The notes: a model not told the origin generated them from the letters alone. Shown: positions 24,016 through 36,710, numbered from the stretch's first letter. The stretch is 64,000 nucleotides of DNA from Adenophora triphylla var. japonica (GCA_022495995.1 JAFEMH010002320.1:186001-250000); one strand, 5' to 3'. Program-made: numbers and translations.

Positions 24016-25266
24016 CTAATCCCTTTTGGTTTTAAATATCAATTTATAACCAATAGGTTTTACACCTTCAGGTAATGGGACAAGATCCCAAATGTCATCG
24101 TCTTTCATTGATTTTAACTCCTCGTTAATGGCATTGATCCACTTATGAGAATTAGGACTATTAATGGCTTCATGGAAGGTGATTAGATCATCTCCCACTA
24201 AACTTAAGGTGTCCTCATTCTCCGCAAGATACATATCATAAATATCCGGAATAACATTTCTTCTTTCTCTAGTAGATCTTCTTAAGGGCACCGGTTCATC
24301 CTCATTTTGAGGTTGTTGAATTTCATTATGTCCAACATTTTCATGTTGTCCGTTATTTACGGGAGTCTCTAAATTATTTTGAATTCTATGTTCTTTGTTG
24401 AATTTCAGGTACAATTACTTGATTTTCAACAGGAACTAAAGTTTGAGGAACAAAGAGTGGTTCCTCTAACTCTTCAAATTCAAAATTATTACTATTTCTC
24501 CCACTAAATTCAACATCCTCAAGGAACCTAACATTGTCAGTCTCGAAAAATGTTCTAGTTTTCGAATCATAAAATTTTTATCCCCTAGATCTCTCGGCAT
24601 ACCCTACAAAATAGCTACTAACAGTATTTAGGTCCAGTTTGCCCACATTAGACCTTATAAGGTCTAGCATCTGCTGGACACCCCCATAAATGAAGATGAT
24701 TTAAGGACGGTTTCTTATTCGTCCATAACTCATAAGGGGTTTTGTCGGTAGCTTTTGAAGGTGCTCTATTGAGAATATAAGCTGCGGTTTTTAATGCTTC
24801 GCCCATAATGATTGAGGTAAAGAAGTACAAGAAAACATACTTCTTACCATATCCTTAAGGATTCTATTATGTCTCTCCAATATACTATGCTAGGTTTGCC
24901 CGGCATGGTGTAGTGAGGGACAATCCTACACTCTTCAAAAAATAGCGAGTATAAAGGACCCGGACGTTATTCACCCAATACGTTATACCGTCCGTAGTTT
25001 TCACTACTATGATCGGATTTAACGTTCTTAATAGTCTTTCTTATGCCTTAAAAGACTTGAAAACGTCCAATGATTGAAACTTTACATGAATAAAATAATG
25101 TATCCATAACGAGAGTAATCATCCATGAACGTAATGAAATATTGTTGACCATTCCATGAAGGATTAATGAATGATCCACAAATGTCCATATGAATTAGTT
25201 CCAAGACGTTTGATATTCTCAAAATTTTATTTCCTTTAATGTTTGTAAATTTATTCTTTAAAACAC
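24016..25266 (-). pseudogene. copia-2 integrase C-terminus and RT start
   Basis: 24648-24830 encodes GEALKTAAYILNRAPSK followed by TPYELWTNKKPS, the copia integrase C-terminal signature. 24016-24414 encodes the acidic linker RRSTRERRNVIPD and the RT N-terminus WINAINEELKSM. The catalytic core between 24831 and 25266 is broken by several indels. Confidence 0.75.
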
Positions 25267-25805
25267 TTAATGCAAAAGTTTTATCCGGAGTATCAAGTTA
25301 TTTTTAGGATTCCCTCCGACATAAGCTTTATCAATTCTCCCTTTGGAGATATGACCCAAACGCCTATGCCATAGAATACAAGAATTTTCACTTGATAATT
25401 TTTGCTTAGTGCCTTTAGTTTTGGATTCATTATTATGGGACCCATTCATTTTCTTGACTGTGTCAAGTAAATTAAGATTATCGATATATGACAAAGTACT
25501 AGTACCGACAAGTTTGGAATTTAAAATAAAGATCACATTTATTATTACCAAAGAACAAGAGTAACCTTCCTTGTCAAAATTGTGATAGATATTAAATTCC
25601 ATCAAAAGGATGGTACAATGAATGTATTATTTAATACAAAATAATAGCCAGTACTTATCAATAATCTAAAAGTCCCTATGTTTATAACTTCAACCGGATT
25701 TTCAGCTTCCATATAGATGTATTTCTCATCTTCACTGGGAATTCGGAAATTCAGGCAACCCTGCATACATAAACTAATGTGAGTTGTTGCACCAAATACA
25801 ACCAC
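25267..25805 (-). pseudogene. copia-2 pre-integrase and protease remnants
   Basis: 25267-25605 contains CILWHRRLGHISKGRI (the H-x3-H of the HHCC domain). 25602-25805 contains VVFGATTHISLCMQG, where a copia protease would have D-S-G-A-T-x-H; the Asp is gone. Confidence 0.75.
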
Positions 25806-25813
25806 TATGTATA

Positions 25814-26651
25814 TTAAGGAATTGAAACCAAATTTGCCTTAGTACAAACAAGACCAAATGACATACCATCCTGAATTCGCCATTTGCGATACTTATGGTA
25901 GTCGTTCTTCATGCGAGTAAGGTCCTTGCAAAAGAAGCATTTCTTGACTTTATGATCTTTAAATGATCCCTTATGCTTCTTACTTGCAACCGCAATTTCC
26001 TTCCCTCTTCTCTTAATCCCACGAGAAGAAGTAAATACTGAGTGAGTACTTTCTAATTTGAGATATTTCATCCTATCTTCCTCTAATGTCATATGTGAAA
26101 GTAATCCATTAATATTCCACTTTTTCTTTTGACATTTATAGGTCACTTCAAAAGGACCAAATTGAGGAGGGAGATAGATCAAAACTAAGTGCACGAGCAA
26201 ATCTTCCGAAATCTCTAACTTAAGTGCTTTTAGTTTGATCAAAAGATGAAATAATTCGATAATCTACTCCCGAAGATTTTCGTCACCCTTGTACCGAATG
26301 GAAAGAAGTTTCCACAAGAATTCAAAAAAAAAAAAAACTCAGCATTTTCGATTTCAGAGACATTGTCCAAAAATGTCTCTGAAACTGCATTTTCCATGAT
26401 CATTAGACTCACGCGGTTGGACCGTTCCCATTGCTCAACATTTTTCCGTTCTATAACGGTATTTCCTTAGTGAGAGCAGTGGAACTTGATTCCCCAAATG
26501 CGTGATCGATGTCCATATTGCCTAAGATCATCGTTATATTATTTTTCCAAGTTTTAAGTTTAGTCCCAGTAAGCAAAGGTGCATCATTTATAGCAGTAGT
26601 TACGGATGAAGCATTAATCAAATCTGAAGGAGAAGAACAAGAATGAAACAA
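25814..26651 (-). pseudogene. copia-2 gag remnant
   Basis: The N-terminal part (LLTGTKLKTWKNNITMILG) and the middle part (LVHLVLIYLPPQFGPFEV) are of copia gag type. The zinc knuckle is degenerate: CFFC is kept but the His and last Cys positions read Arg and Tyr (KDLTRMKNDYHK). A 13-base A run at 26319-26332 marks one frame break. Confidence 0.75.
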
Positions 26652-26998
26652 AACATATATAAGAAACTACATAATGATTAATTATATCAAATGAATTCCA
26701 TCAAAATAAAAGATAATCAACATGACATCAAGACTAATCTTTGGATTGCGAATTGACTCACAATTTGATTTATCTTAAGGTAAACAAATAGCTTAAACAA
26801 CACACTTTAAATACTTGCATTCCTTTGGGCCGGATCAAGTACAAAAAGTGTCCTAAAGTTTAAGTTACTTGTTTCCCGGCAATAAAGAATATAAACAATT
26901 CACTTTAAACACCCGCCTTCCTTTGGGATGGTTCACAGCATTTAAAATGACCAAAAGTTTAGTTCAATTATTACCCCATGAATGTAAATACTTAGTCA

Positions 26999-27112
26999 AC
27001 AACAAGGTCTCCTTTGGGAAACAAGCATGTTATCACATATCAATATTTACATTCATCTTTTAACAAGTTTGAATTTAATCAACAAGGTCTCCTTTGGGAA
27101 ACAAGCATGTTA
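26999..27112. repeat. Direct repeat pair in the copia-2 leader
   Basis: Two near-identical copies of about 33 bp (core TCCTTTGGGAAACAAGCATG), starting about 80 bp apart. Weaker relatives with CCTTTGGG occur at about 26822 and 26915. Confidence 0.7.
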
Positions 27113-27370
27113 ATTATGTCCAAAATGTTAAGGATATAATTAATCGGAAACAAAAAGCCTTAAGGTTATTTCTGAAAATTTAAAGGGTAAATAAATAAGT
27201 GAAATTTATCATTAAAAGATAGTATCCTTTTGTTCTACCCGTCCATTCATAAAGTTCGATAACTCTAAGAACCGCCGAACCGCGACTGGTGTCCAGATAC
27301 TATAATTTACTAACAAATTATCACAAATGACCAAAAAATTGCAGTTTTATAAACATTGAAGCTTCTGCAC

Positions 27371-27484
27371 ACATGGGCGGCCGCGCAGGTCAAGGTGGGC
27401 GACCGCCCAAGCTTCAATTTCACAAATTTTGAAGTCGCTGTACACATGGGCGACCGCCCAGGTCAAGATGGGCGATCGCCCATG
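27371..27484. repeat. CG-centred palindromes in the copia-2 leader
   Basis: Four related dyads in two pairs, each pair separated by AGGTCAAGRT: GGGCGGCCGCGC, GGGCGACCGCCC, GGGCGACCGCCC, and the perfect 16-nt palindrome ATGGGCGATCGCCCAT at 27468-27483. Confidence 0.8.
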
Positions 27485-28012
27485 TGCCCAGTGCCCAGAT
27501 TTGACGAAAAGTCACCATTTTTAACACCCTTTTATGAACAGTTTTGAACCAAATAGAGAGAGTCATACCATACCGCGGGGGGCGTATTGATGCCCGATAC
27601 CAGTGTACACGACGGCTAGGCCGGCGCCCTCGGAGGGCGTCGGGCCCTTTGCCAGGACAACGAGCCATAACACCCAATTAGACAATCAATTCTTAACTTA
27701 ATGGTGAATCAATATTCAACCAAAGCAAGTAGATCCGCATACTCACATCACATTTTTAAATGCGTGGCTATGCATATGAACAAACTCACAACGCATCCAA
27801 GGATGGTGGCTATGTTCAAAATGGGATAATCTTACATTAAGAATTGAAAGCCTTTGAGTAAACCAAAAACAGAAATAGAATGAAGTTTTATGAATATAAT
27901 ACTCTTAGACAAGATGAGTATCATGATCAAGAACAAAAACTAAATGAAATCATACAAGAATTAAAGCATAAGGCATTATAAGAATTTCAAACTCAATCTA
28001 GTATATAACCAG

Positions 28013-28024
28013 GCTCTGATACCA
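28013..28024 (-). other. copia-2 primer binding site
   Basis: Plus-strand GCTCTGATACCA (TGGTATCAGAGC in sense), 2 nt inside the 5' LTR. Confidence 0.95.
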
Positions 28025-28026
28025 AT

Positions 28027-28499
28027 TGTTGGAACATTAACGATCCATTAACCATGAACCGACTCACAACTAGATTAAGAAGAGAAGGAGAAGAAGAAGA
28101 AGAATAATAATACGGAAGCGTGTACCTTGTGATTCCATGATTGTGTTCTTGATCTTGTTCTTGAATAAATGAGAAAGTAGGGAAGAGTAGATCTTCTAAA
28201 TGATAGTGCCCACACTATAATCTTCTTGATGAATGAAGAGAATTCTTATGACTGAATTATATATATAACTAGTGTCTCTAATGTCTGATGGATAGCCTTT
28301 ATATAATAAGAGAAGGGGCACTTCATTTAGGGACTACACCCTTTCATAAAGATGATGGTGTGAAGTTACCATTATGCCCATCATTTAATGGTACTTACAC
28401 CTAATGGAATTCTACACATTTTGTCTATACTTTAACATTATTAAATGATTATAACAAATGGAATTAAATAACACATATTAATTAATCCATGTTCTAACA
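28027..28499 (-). repeat. copia-2 5' LTR
   Basis: A 473-bp repeat, TGTTGGAACATT to TTCTAACA, followed by the TTAAT duplication. Confidence 0.95.
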
Positions 28500-28504
28500 T
28501 TAAT

Positions 28505-30243
28505 CTCATCTATGCCTTGGGTCAAAATCCACCATTCAAATTCAAATCTAACGACCAAGTGATTAATTTAGTTTTTTGTAAATCAAATTAATGTGTAACG
28601 AACCTTGTGAAGGATTATTTCATTTAGGGACAAATATTTTAGGGACATTCTGTAGGACATCCATGTTGGGTTTTGGGGTTACAAACAGCGGAAGAACTTT
28701 GAAAAATAACAAAACCCTAGCCCTTAAATCCGTCTAGCATGAAGAGATTAGAAACATGAAATAGAATTTATATACCTTAATGCGATTTGTTTTGTTCGAA
28801 AACGGATCTTCAAAGCGAATCTCAAAATGAATCTCAAAAAATCGTTGATGAAGGTTATTGATCTTCTCCTTGTTCTAAACCTTGTGATGAATCAACGATT
28901 GAAATCCTCAAGCTTTTGGTGATAAAGTAATCACCTTCTATCGGTAATCCACACGCGAACGGACCAAGAACACTTCTTGTTGGATTGCTAGATGATCCCC
29001 GATTGTTGAATCAATATTCAACAATCAATAGCTATTTGGTAGAATGAATTTATGGAATTTGATCTTTGATTCGCAATCAAAATCAACCAATTAGTGTTTC
29101 TAAAACTCTCATTTTCGTCTCCTATGGCTTGGACAAAAGGATTCTATTTATACTTGTTATAAATCCCTAACCTTTAGGGAAAAGAGTCATTTTTCCAAGC
29201 CAAAACGGGCTTCCAGCGCCGCCAAGACGACTCGTCCCCAGGGGCACGAGTCGTGAGCACGTCTCGTCCCATAGGGCACTAGTCATCCCCTAAATACAAC
29301 ACTCTGATAGATTCATTCCTGCCTTGGGGAATAGTTGGGCCAATTGGGGACGAGTCGTCCCATAAGGGACGAGTCGTCCCTAGACCCCAGAATTCACCCT
29401 TTTAGCCATATTCAATCCGTTCTTTTGTGTGTGACCCTTTAGGAATTATATTTTATGTTGGTAGTGAGTTGAAACATCAACCTCACAAGACATAAGTGAC
29501 TTCTATCAAGTCATTATATCCACCCAATTTAAATATAACATCAAAGCTTGATTCCTTGATAATCAATGTCACAATCCCTTTGTCCACGGTGTCAAATTGA
29601 ACATAAGTCATGGTCCATGTCAACTCATACCATTCAATGCTTTCTCGATTTCGAATATGTTGATAATCCAAATGCATTTGATTTCTATCAAATCACTTGA
29701 GTGTGGCCACACATTTCATCAAAATCATTCATCGAGGGGCCCATGCAAACATCTCTCTCAACGAGAGGGACAAATCCCATCTTGACTTATCATTCTTCCC
29801 TACAAGAATCCAATCGTGCCAACATAGCCCTTATTGCTATTCGATTAAAGATAGTGTTAGACTACATCAAACACAATGTTCATCATGTGGAAGACGATGA
29901 TAATCTCAGGTACGAAGGATACCAATGACACGACTATCATGAGATTTAATCATGACAACAGACCATGTCATAAATCTCATAAGTAGGTCAAGTCCAGTAC
30001 TTGTTCTCTACCAAGTACCCATAAGTGTAATGTGCATCTCCATGCATATAATCATCTTCATGATTATTCATTACCAACTTATACTAGTTATTCATAATAA
30101 CTAGGGACGCAGTTCAATATAATAAGCATGTAAACATATAATGAACCAAATAAACTTTCTCTATAATAAATGATAAAGACGATTATATAGCGGTTTAAGT
30201 TATAAGTCAAACATAACTAAATGCCTAGGGCACTACACCAACA
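28505..30243 (-). repeat. copia-1 5' LTR (TG...CA core 28664-30243) with leader
   Basis: Collinear with 2500-4242 and even closer to 34218-35957. It ends CACCAACA at 30243. The stretch 28505-28663 is shared by all three copies. Confidence 0.8.
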
Positions 30244-31053
30244 ATACATACGAGCATTCGTTAGTTCATTAGCATGGTAAATTGCACATAAGTTTATTTC
30301 AGTTAAAGACATAAAGTAACCCCAAAGGTCAAACCGACCGGTCAAAGGATTGTTTTAAGATCCCTAGAATGATGTATGCGGCTTCTGTAGGCTTACTTCT
30401 CAGTATCCCCGCGGTGTGACAGTCGTATGGGAGCGAATCACAGAGTGAGATGCACCAACTTTGGAGAGACCAGTGATAAAGATGACCGACATCTGTCATT
30501 AGTGTGGTCCCCGAGTTAAGAAAGGGTAATATAGTGTAATGCAAACAATTATATTATGAGAGCACGTATGTGAGAGTCAAATCTAGGTGACAAAAATCAG
30601 ATTTTTTTTTTTGAAAATAAAAAGAAAACAAATAATGGACGCACCAAGTGGTTGTCTACGTTTCCCTAGTGGAAGAGAGACTCATGCCAAGTCAACCAAT
30701 GACCTCTAATTAAATAAATAAAACCAATCTCACGTGTGTGTAAATATATATATATACACACACTCCCTCTGTCCCACGCGAGTAGAGATCAAAAAATTGG
30801 GCACAAGTGATAAATGACTATTTTATAGACATTTATAATTAAATAATTGCATCATGTAACATAATTTTAGTTCAGTTTAAGTTAAATTTAGTTTATTTTA
30901 TCATATTTTATGTGGATGTTATGCTTAGGGTGTTTTGTGGTGTATTCATGATATTAGGGGTAAAATTGGAACAAAATTGGTATGGGATATGACTTATGGT
31001 GATTTGGAACACTTCTAGCATTAAAAGAGGGCAAGCATCAACAACCCAGGTTG

Positions 31054-31140
31054 GCACGACCGCGCATCCAAATTGGCACAACCGTGCAGATCATGCCGAG
31101 GCTGAAAGACACAATTTTTCATTTGGCACGGCCGTGCCAA
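31054..31140. repeat. CG-centred palindromes upstream of a TATA box
   Basis: Three related dyads: GGCACGACCGCGC, GGCACAACCGTGC, and the perfect 18-nt palindrome TTGGCACGGCCGTGCCAA at 31123-31140. The last is 67 bp ahead of TATATAAA. Confidence 0.8.
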
Positions 31141-31206
31141 GGCAAAAAGCTGCATATTTTCTTGGCGACATTTGGAGTAAGGGCCATAAGTTTTGGCTTA
31201 AATGCC

Positions 31207-31214
31207 TATATAAA
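31207..31214 (+). promoter_or_regulatory. Possible TATA box
   Basis: TATATAAA within CCTATATAAAGGC, downstream of the dyad cluster. The downstream transcript is unidentified. Confidence 0.35.
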
Positions 31215-31585
31215 GGCATTGTATTTATCAGTTTTTGATCATCCAGAAACTATTATAAATATACTCTAATACAATTAGTAATGCATAAAAATCATTACTT
31301 CGAGATTTGTAAGATTTATCAAGTGTTCTTGAGATATTTTGAGATTGAAAAAAGAAAGCAATTGGAGATTATTTTCAGCCATTAGTATTTGAATAAGTAT
31401 CTATTTCTCTTTCTCTTCCTCATTATTTATATCTTATTCACCTTTATTTGTCACGATATTCATCATGGTCAGTGAGTAATCCCCCTAGTTCTTGGGGTTG
31501 GAAACTCAAAATCATGTGTTTTCATATTTAATCATATTTCTTTCTTCTTCTTTATCCTAAATCAATTTTCTTCATATCACTGTTA

Positions 31586-32441
31586 ATCCATATCTCTCGG
31601 GTGCGGATCGTAACCTATCCGATATACGATGGACTTGTAGATCTTGAACCGGTTCCACAACTTCTTGTGGACTTGGTTCAGTCTCTACTATCGGTTCCAT
31701 GTTATTTTCGGGTTCTTGAATTTCTTTAAGATCAACTTTACTCCCACTAGTTCTTTTATTGAGAAACTGTTTCTCAAGAAAAGTACCATATTGAGCAACA
31801 AACACTTTGTTCTCATTGCGGTTGTAAAAGTAATACCCTTTGGTTTCCTTAGGGTAAACAACGTAAATAACCTTGTCATATTTAGGTGCTAACTTATCGG
31901 AGACAAGTCTCTTCACATAAGCTTCGCAACCCTAAATCTTCATGAAAGACAAACTAGGTTTTCTTCCATGCCACATCTCATATGGGGTCATAGAAGCCGA
32001 TTAGTAGGGACTCTGTTCAGTGTGAACGCAGCAGTCTCTAATGTATGTCCCCAAAAGGAAATAGCAAGGTCAACTTGACTCATCATCGAACGAACCATAT
32101 CTAATAGGGTTCTATTCCTCCTCTCGGAAACACCATTCCATTGTGGGGTTCCGGGTGGAGTCAACTCTGAAACAATTCCACAGTTTTTGAGATGATTGTC
32201 AAACTCTTGGCTCAAATATTCTCCACCATGATCGGATCGAAGTGCTTTAATAGTTTTTGCCAAGTAGATTTTGTACTTCATTTTGAAATGTTCTAAACAT
32301 CTCAAACGATTCACTTTTGGACTTCATCAGATAGACATAGCCATATCTAGATAAGTCATCAGTGAATGTAATGAAATACCGAAATCCTCCCCTAGCAATG
32401 TTGCTCATTGGTCCGCATACATCAGTATGTATTAAGCCCAA
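31586..32441 (-). pseudogene. copia-1 integrase, duplicate copy
   Basis: Same motifs as unit 1 (HTDVCGPM, LRSDHGGEYLS, WNGVSERRNRT). An extra stop near 31932 and a one-base loss near 32004 break it further. It is truncated at 31586 by the duplication junction, so RT and RNase H are absent. Confidence 0.85.
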
Positions 32442-32740
32442 TAAGTCACTAGCCTTTCACTACTCTTAGTGTAGGGTGGTTTGGTCATTTTGCCCAATAA
32501 ACAAGACTCGCATATCTCATATGATTCAAAATCATGTGAGTCTAACATACCATCCTTATGGAGTTTAGAGATGTGTTTCTCGTTTATATGATCAAGCCGG
32601 CAATGCCACATGAACGTATTGTTCACATCATTCGGTTTAGACTTCTTATCAACACGATAAACATTTTCAACATTATTTTGTTTCTCATCAACATCAAGAA
32701 CATAAAGGCCATTAAATGAATTTGCAATAACATAAAGCAT
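32432..32740 (-). pseudogene. copia-1 pre-integrase domain, duplicate copy
   Basis: WHCRLDHINEKHISKL and ICESCLLGKMTKPP, nearly identical to 6638-6946. Confidence 0.85.
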
Positions 32741-33930
32741 ATCATTAAATAAATATAAAACTTCTTATTCTTAATAAGAAAATTATACCCTTCATTATCG
32801 AAACAAGAAACGGAAATAATATTTCTACTCAATTCCAGAATATAGTAACAATTGCTCAAAACAAGTGCTAAGCCACTAGGTAAAGTTACATCATATGTCC
32901 CTACGGCTAATGCAGCAACTCTTGCTCCATTCCCCACATGTAGGTCAACTTCACCTTGTTTGAGTAGCTTCCTATTCCTTAGTCCCTGCACATTTAAACA
33001 AATGTGAGATCCACATCCGATATCCAATGCCCATGAACTAGAAATAGAAAGGAAAATATCTATCATATAGATACATGAATCAGAAGCAATCGTATTGCCC
33101 TTCTTCGCCTTTAGGCCTTCCTTGTAAGCCTTGCAATTTCGCTTCCAATGACCAACCTCTTGGCAATGGTAGCAAATTGCATCCTTTTGAGACACTTTGG
33201 GAGCCTCTCCGGCAATGGCAACTTTTGTCTTAGGTTTAGCAACACTTGCTTTACCTTTGCCATCTTTCTTGAACCCTTTACCTTTGTTAACCATTAACAC
33301 GTTTGTCGTTCTGGGCTTCTTGATATTCTTCTCTGCGGTCTTAAGCATCGCATGCAATTCTGAGATATTCTTATCCATGCCAGTCATGTGATAGTGCATA
33401 ATAAAATTACCATAACTTTCAGGCAATGAATTTAATATCAAATCCGTGGCGAGATCCAAACTCATCAGATTTCCAAGCCTTTCAAGACGCTCAATGTAAC
33501 CCTTCATCTTAAGGACATGAGCACCAACCAACTGCCCCTCTTGCATCTTGCATGCATTTAGGGCTTTAACCACATCATACCTTTCTTGTCTTGCACTTGG
33601 AACATTTCCTTTAAGCGCTCCGCAAGATCAAAAGCAGCTTCCATGTGCTCAAGGTCCTTCTGAAGGGCCTTAGACATGGTGGCAAGCATACGGCATACAA
33701 CATCTATAGAATCATCAATATGTTTCTTATGTGCATCCTTATCGGCCCTAGAAGCATTAGCAGCAGGTTGAGGTGGAACGAGTTCATCAAGAACGTACAT
33801 TTTCTTCTCTTGCCTTAGAACAATTCTTAGGCTTCTGAGCCAATCAGAATAGTTTGTACTGTTCTCTTCAAGCTTGTCCTTCTCAAGGATGGATCACAGT
33901 GACAAGGGCTGATTATTGTGAGTTGCCATT
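32623..33930 (-). pseudogene. copia-1 gag and protease, duplicate copy, uninterrupted
   Basis: Shows what the Sirevirus split in unit 1: gag runs from MATHNNQLLSL near 33930 through the TGA near 33894, MYVLDELVPPQP and HVLKMKGYIERL to the knuckle CYHCQEVGHWKRNC and protease ALDIGCGSHIC. The site AGATC occurs once, near 33452. Besides the shared TGA, a short indel near 33585 separates two frames. Confidence 0.85.
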
Positions 33931-34378
33931 ACTACAATAAATATGCAAACAACGAAACACATAAGTATCAACACATTTATCATCTAAGAGAAAATAATGT
34001 ATTTCATAAATACTCTCACTAAATTATACACCTTCAAATACAAACATGTATCATATAATCATAGTAGTCTAAGATTCATATTTCACTTGATTTTGGTTAA
34101 ACTGAGTCAATGCCCGAAATCAAGCTATTTAGGTAGATAACATCAATCATATCATATATGACTCTTAGATCTTTTATGAGATTCCTTAGACATCATATGT
34201 CAAAAAACATGTTTTAATCTCATCTATGCCTTGGGTCAAAATCCACCATTCAAATTCAAATCTAACGACCTAGTGATTAATTTAGTTTTTTGTAAATCAA
34301 ATTAATGTGTAACGAACCTTGTGAAGGATTATTTCATTTAGGGACAAATATTTTAGGGACATTCTGTAGGACATCCAT
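33931..34378 (-). other. copia-1 leader, duplicate copy (empty site of copia-2)
   Basis: Non-coding. TTAAT at 34213-34217 is the single pre-insertion copy of the copia-2 target. Confidence 0.8.
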
Positions 34379-35957
34379 GTTGGGTTTTGGGGTTACAAAC
34401 AGCGAAAGAACTTTGAAAAATAACAAAACCCTAGCCCTTGAATTCGTCTAGCATGAAGAGATTAGAAACATGAAATAGAATTTACATACCTTAATGCGAT
34501 TTGTTTTGTTCGAAAACGGATCTTCAAAGCGAATCTCAAAACGAATCTCAAAAAATCGTTGATGAAGGTTATTGATCTTCTCCTTGTTCTAAACCTTGTG
34601 ATGAATTAACGATTGAAATATTCAAGCTTTTGGTGATAAAGTAATCACCTTCTATCGGTAATCCACACGCGAACGGACCAAGAACACTTCTTGTTGGATT
34701 GCTAGATGATCCCCGATTGTTGAATCAATATTCAACAATCAATGGCTATTTGGTAGAATGAATTTATGGAATTTGATCTTTGATTCGCAATCAAAATCAA
34801 CCAATTAGTGTTTCTAAAACTCTAATTTTCGTCTCCTATGGCTAGGACAAAAGGATTCTATTTATACTTGTTATAAATCCCTAACCTTTAGGGAAAAGAG
34901 TCATTTTTCCAAGCCAAAACGGGCTTCCAGCGCCGCCAGGACGACTCGTCCCCAGGGGCACGAGTCGTGAGCACGTCTCGTCCCATAGGGCACTAGTCAT
35001 CCCCTAAATACAACACTCTGATAGATTCTTCCCTGCCTTGGGGAATAGTTGGGCCAATTGGGGACGAGTCGTCCCATAGGGGACGAGTCGTCCCTAGACC
35101 CAAGAATTCACCCTTTTAGCCATATTCAATCCGTTCTTTTGTGTGTGACCCTTTAGGAATTATATTTTATGTTGGTAGTGAGTTGAAACATCAACCTCAC
35201 AAGACATAAGTGACTTCTATCAAGTCATTATATCCACCCAATTTAAATATAACATCAAAGCTTGATTCCTTGATAATCAATGTCACAATCCCTTTGTCCA
35301 CGATATCAAATTGAAAATGAGTCATGGTCCATGTCAACTCATACCGTTCAATGCTTTCTCGATTTCGAATATGTTGATAATCCAAATGCATTTGATCTCT
35401 ATCAAATCACTTGAGTGTGGCCACACATTTCATCAAAATCATTCATCGAGGGGCCCATGCAAACATCTCTCTCAACGAGAGGGACAAATCCCATCTTGAC
35501 TTATCATTCTTCCCTACAAGAATCCAATCGTGCCAACATAGCCCTTATTGCTATTCGATTAAAGATAGTGTTAGACTACATCAACCACAATGTTCATCAT
35601 GCGGAAGACGATGATAATCTCAGGTACGAAGGATACCAATGACACGACTATCATGAGATTTAATCATGACAACAGACCATGTCATAAATCTCATAAGTAG
35701 GTCAAGTCCAGTACTTGTTCTCTACCAAGTACCCATAAGTGTAATGTGCATCTCCATGCATATAATCATCTTCATGATTATTATTTACCAACTTATACTA
35801 GTTATTCATAATAACTAGGGACGCAGTTCAATATAATAAGCATGTAAACATATAATGAACCAAATAAAGTTTCTCTATAATAAATGATAAAGACGATTAT
35901 ATAGCGGTTTAAGTTATAAGTCAAACATAACTAAACGCCTAGGGCACTACACCAACA
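34379..35957 (-). repeat. copia-1 5' LTR, duplicate copy
   Basis: TGTTGGGTTTTG to CACCAACA, very close to 28664-30243, including the dyad cluster at about 34940-35095 and the minus-strand TATA box near 34860. Confidence 0.85.
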
Positions 35958-36710
35958 ATTCATACGAGCATTCGTTAGTTCATTAGCATGGTAAATTGCA
36001 CATAAGTTTATTTTAGTTAAAGACATAAAGTAACCCCAAAGGTCAAACCGACCGGTCAAAGGATTGTTTTAAGATCCCTAGAATGATGTATGCGGCTTCC
36101 GTAGGCTTACTGCTCAGTATCCCCGCAGTGTGACAGTCGTATGGGAGCGAATCACAAAGTGAGATGCACCAACTTTGGAGAGACCAGTGATAAAGATGAC
36201 CGAAATCTGTCATTAGTGTGGTCCCCGAGTTAAGAAAGGGTAATATAGTGTAATGCAAACAATTATATTATGAGAGCACGTATGTGAGAGTCAAATCTAG
36301 GTGACAAAAATCAGATTTTGTTTTTGAAAATAAAAAGAAAACAAATAATGGACGCACCAGGTGGTTGTCTACGTTTCCCTAGTGGAAGAGAGACTTATGC
36401 CAAGTCAACCAATGACCTCTAATTAATTAAATAAAACCAATCTCACGTGTGTGTAAATATATATATATACACACACTCCCTCTGTCCCGCGCGAGTAGAG
36501 ATCAAAAAATTGGGCACAAGTGATAAATGACTATTTTATAGACATTTATAATTAAATAATTGCATCATGTAACATAATTTTAGTTCAGTTTAAGTTAAAT
36601 TTAGTTTATTTTATCATATTTTATGTGGATGTTATGCTTAGGGTGTTTTGTGGTGTATTCATGATACTAGGGGTAAAATTGGAACAAAATTGGTATGGGA
36701 TATGACTTAT
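35958..36710. repeat. Duplicate of the copia-1 flank
   Basis: Matches 30244-30997, ending GACTTAT at 36704-36710 where the CACTA-like terminus begins. No gene seen. Confidence 0.85.

Larger units (their letters stand above)
26652..28012 (-). other. copia-2 leader, long, with repeats and dyads
   Basis: 1.36 kb without a supported gene. It holds an 80-bp-spaced direct repeat (GGTCTCCTTTGGGAAACA near 27006 and 27086), a dyad cluster at 27371-27484, and a GC-rich patch at 27570-27660 that differs sharply in base composition from the AT-rich surroundings. Confidence 0.6.
22039..28499 (-). mobile_element. copia-2, recent but decayed Ty1/copia insertion
   Basis: Minus-strand element with LTRs at 22039-22502 and 28027-28499, a primer site at 28013-28024 and TTAAT at 22034-22038 and 28500-28504. 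The uninterrupted site is at 34213-34217. The LTRs are about 98% alike by eye, apart from a 9-bp GAA-rich indel. Coding order on the minus strand is gag, protease, integrase, RT, all in short broken frames, with no RNase H seen. High LTR identity with ruined genes suggests that a defective copy was mobilised in trans. Confidence 0.9.
2641..30243 (-). mobile_element. copia-1, old Ty1/copia element split by two nested insertions
   Basis: Minus-strand element with 3' LTR at 2641-4242, RNase H/RT/integrase/protease/gag running from 4249 up to 7657, gag N-terminus at 21273-21750, leader to 22038, and 5' LTR ending at 30243. It is interrupted by the Sirevirus (7663-21267, duplicated AGATC) and by copia-2 (22039-28499, duplicated TTAAT). 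Removing both restores sequence collinear with the duplicate at 31586-35957. Frameshifts, stops and a protease active-site change show it is inactive. No iMet-type primer site is visible next to its 5' LTR. Confidence 0.85.
30244..31585. other. Flank of copia-1; no gene; LTR-like promoter segment
   Basis: Positions 30244-30997 are duplicated at 35958-36710. A lone MITE-type end (CTCCCTCTGTCCCACGCG) starts at 30765 with no partner. From 31030 there is a dyad cluster, then TATATAAA at 31207, resembling the U3/R part of an unidentified plus-strand LTR. No coding capacity is supported. Confidence 0.5.
31586..36710. repeat. Tandem segmental duplicate of 5790-30997 without the nested elements
   Basis: From ATCCATATCTCTCGGG at 31586 the sequence follows unit 1 from 5790 through integrase, protease, gag, leader, 5' LTR and flank. 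It lacks the Sirevirus and copia-2 and keeps single copies of their target sites. With those insertions removed, unit 1 (5790-31585) is about 5.72 kb. Unit 2 is 5.13 kb long before being cut at 36711, and the missing 0.59 kb equals the unit 1 remainder 30998-31585. Confidence 0.9.

Noticed and set aside
30329..30544. 71-codon minus-strand ORF repeated at 36043-36258
   Set aside because: Conserved only through the segmental duplication; no start context, domain or homology recognised.
30765..30850. Complete MITE in the copia-1 flank (and its duplicate at 36475)
   Set aside because: Only one inverted end (CTCCCTCTGTCCC) is present; no partner within several hundred bases.
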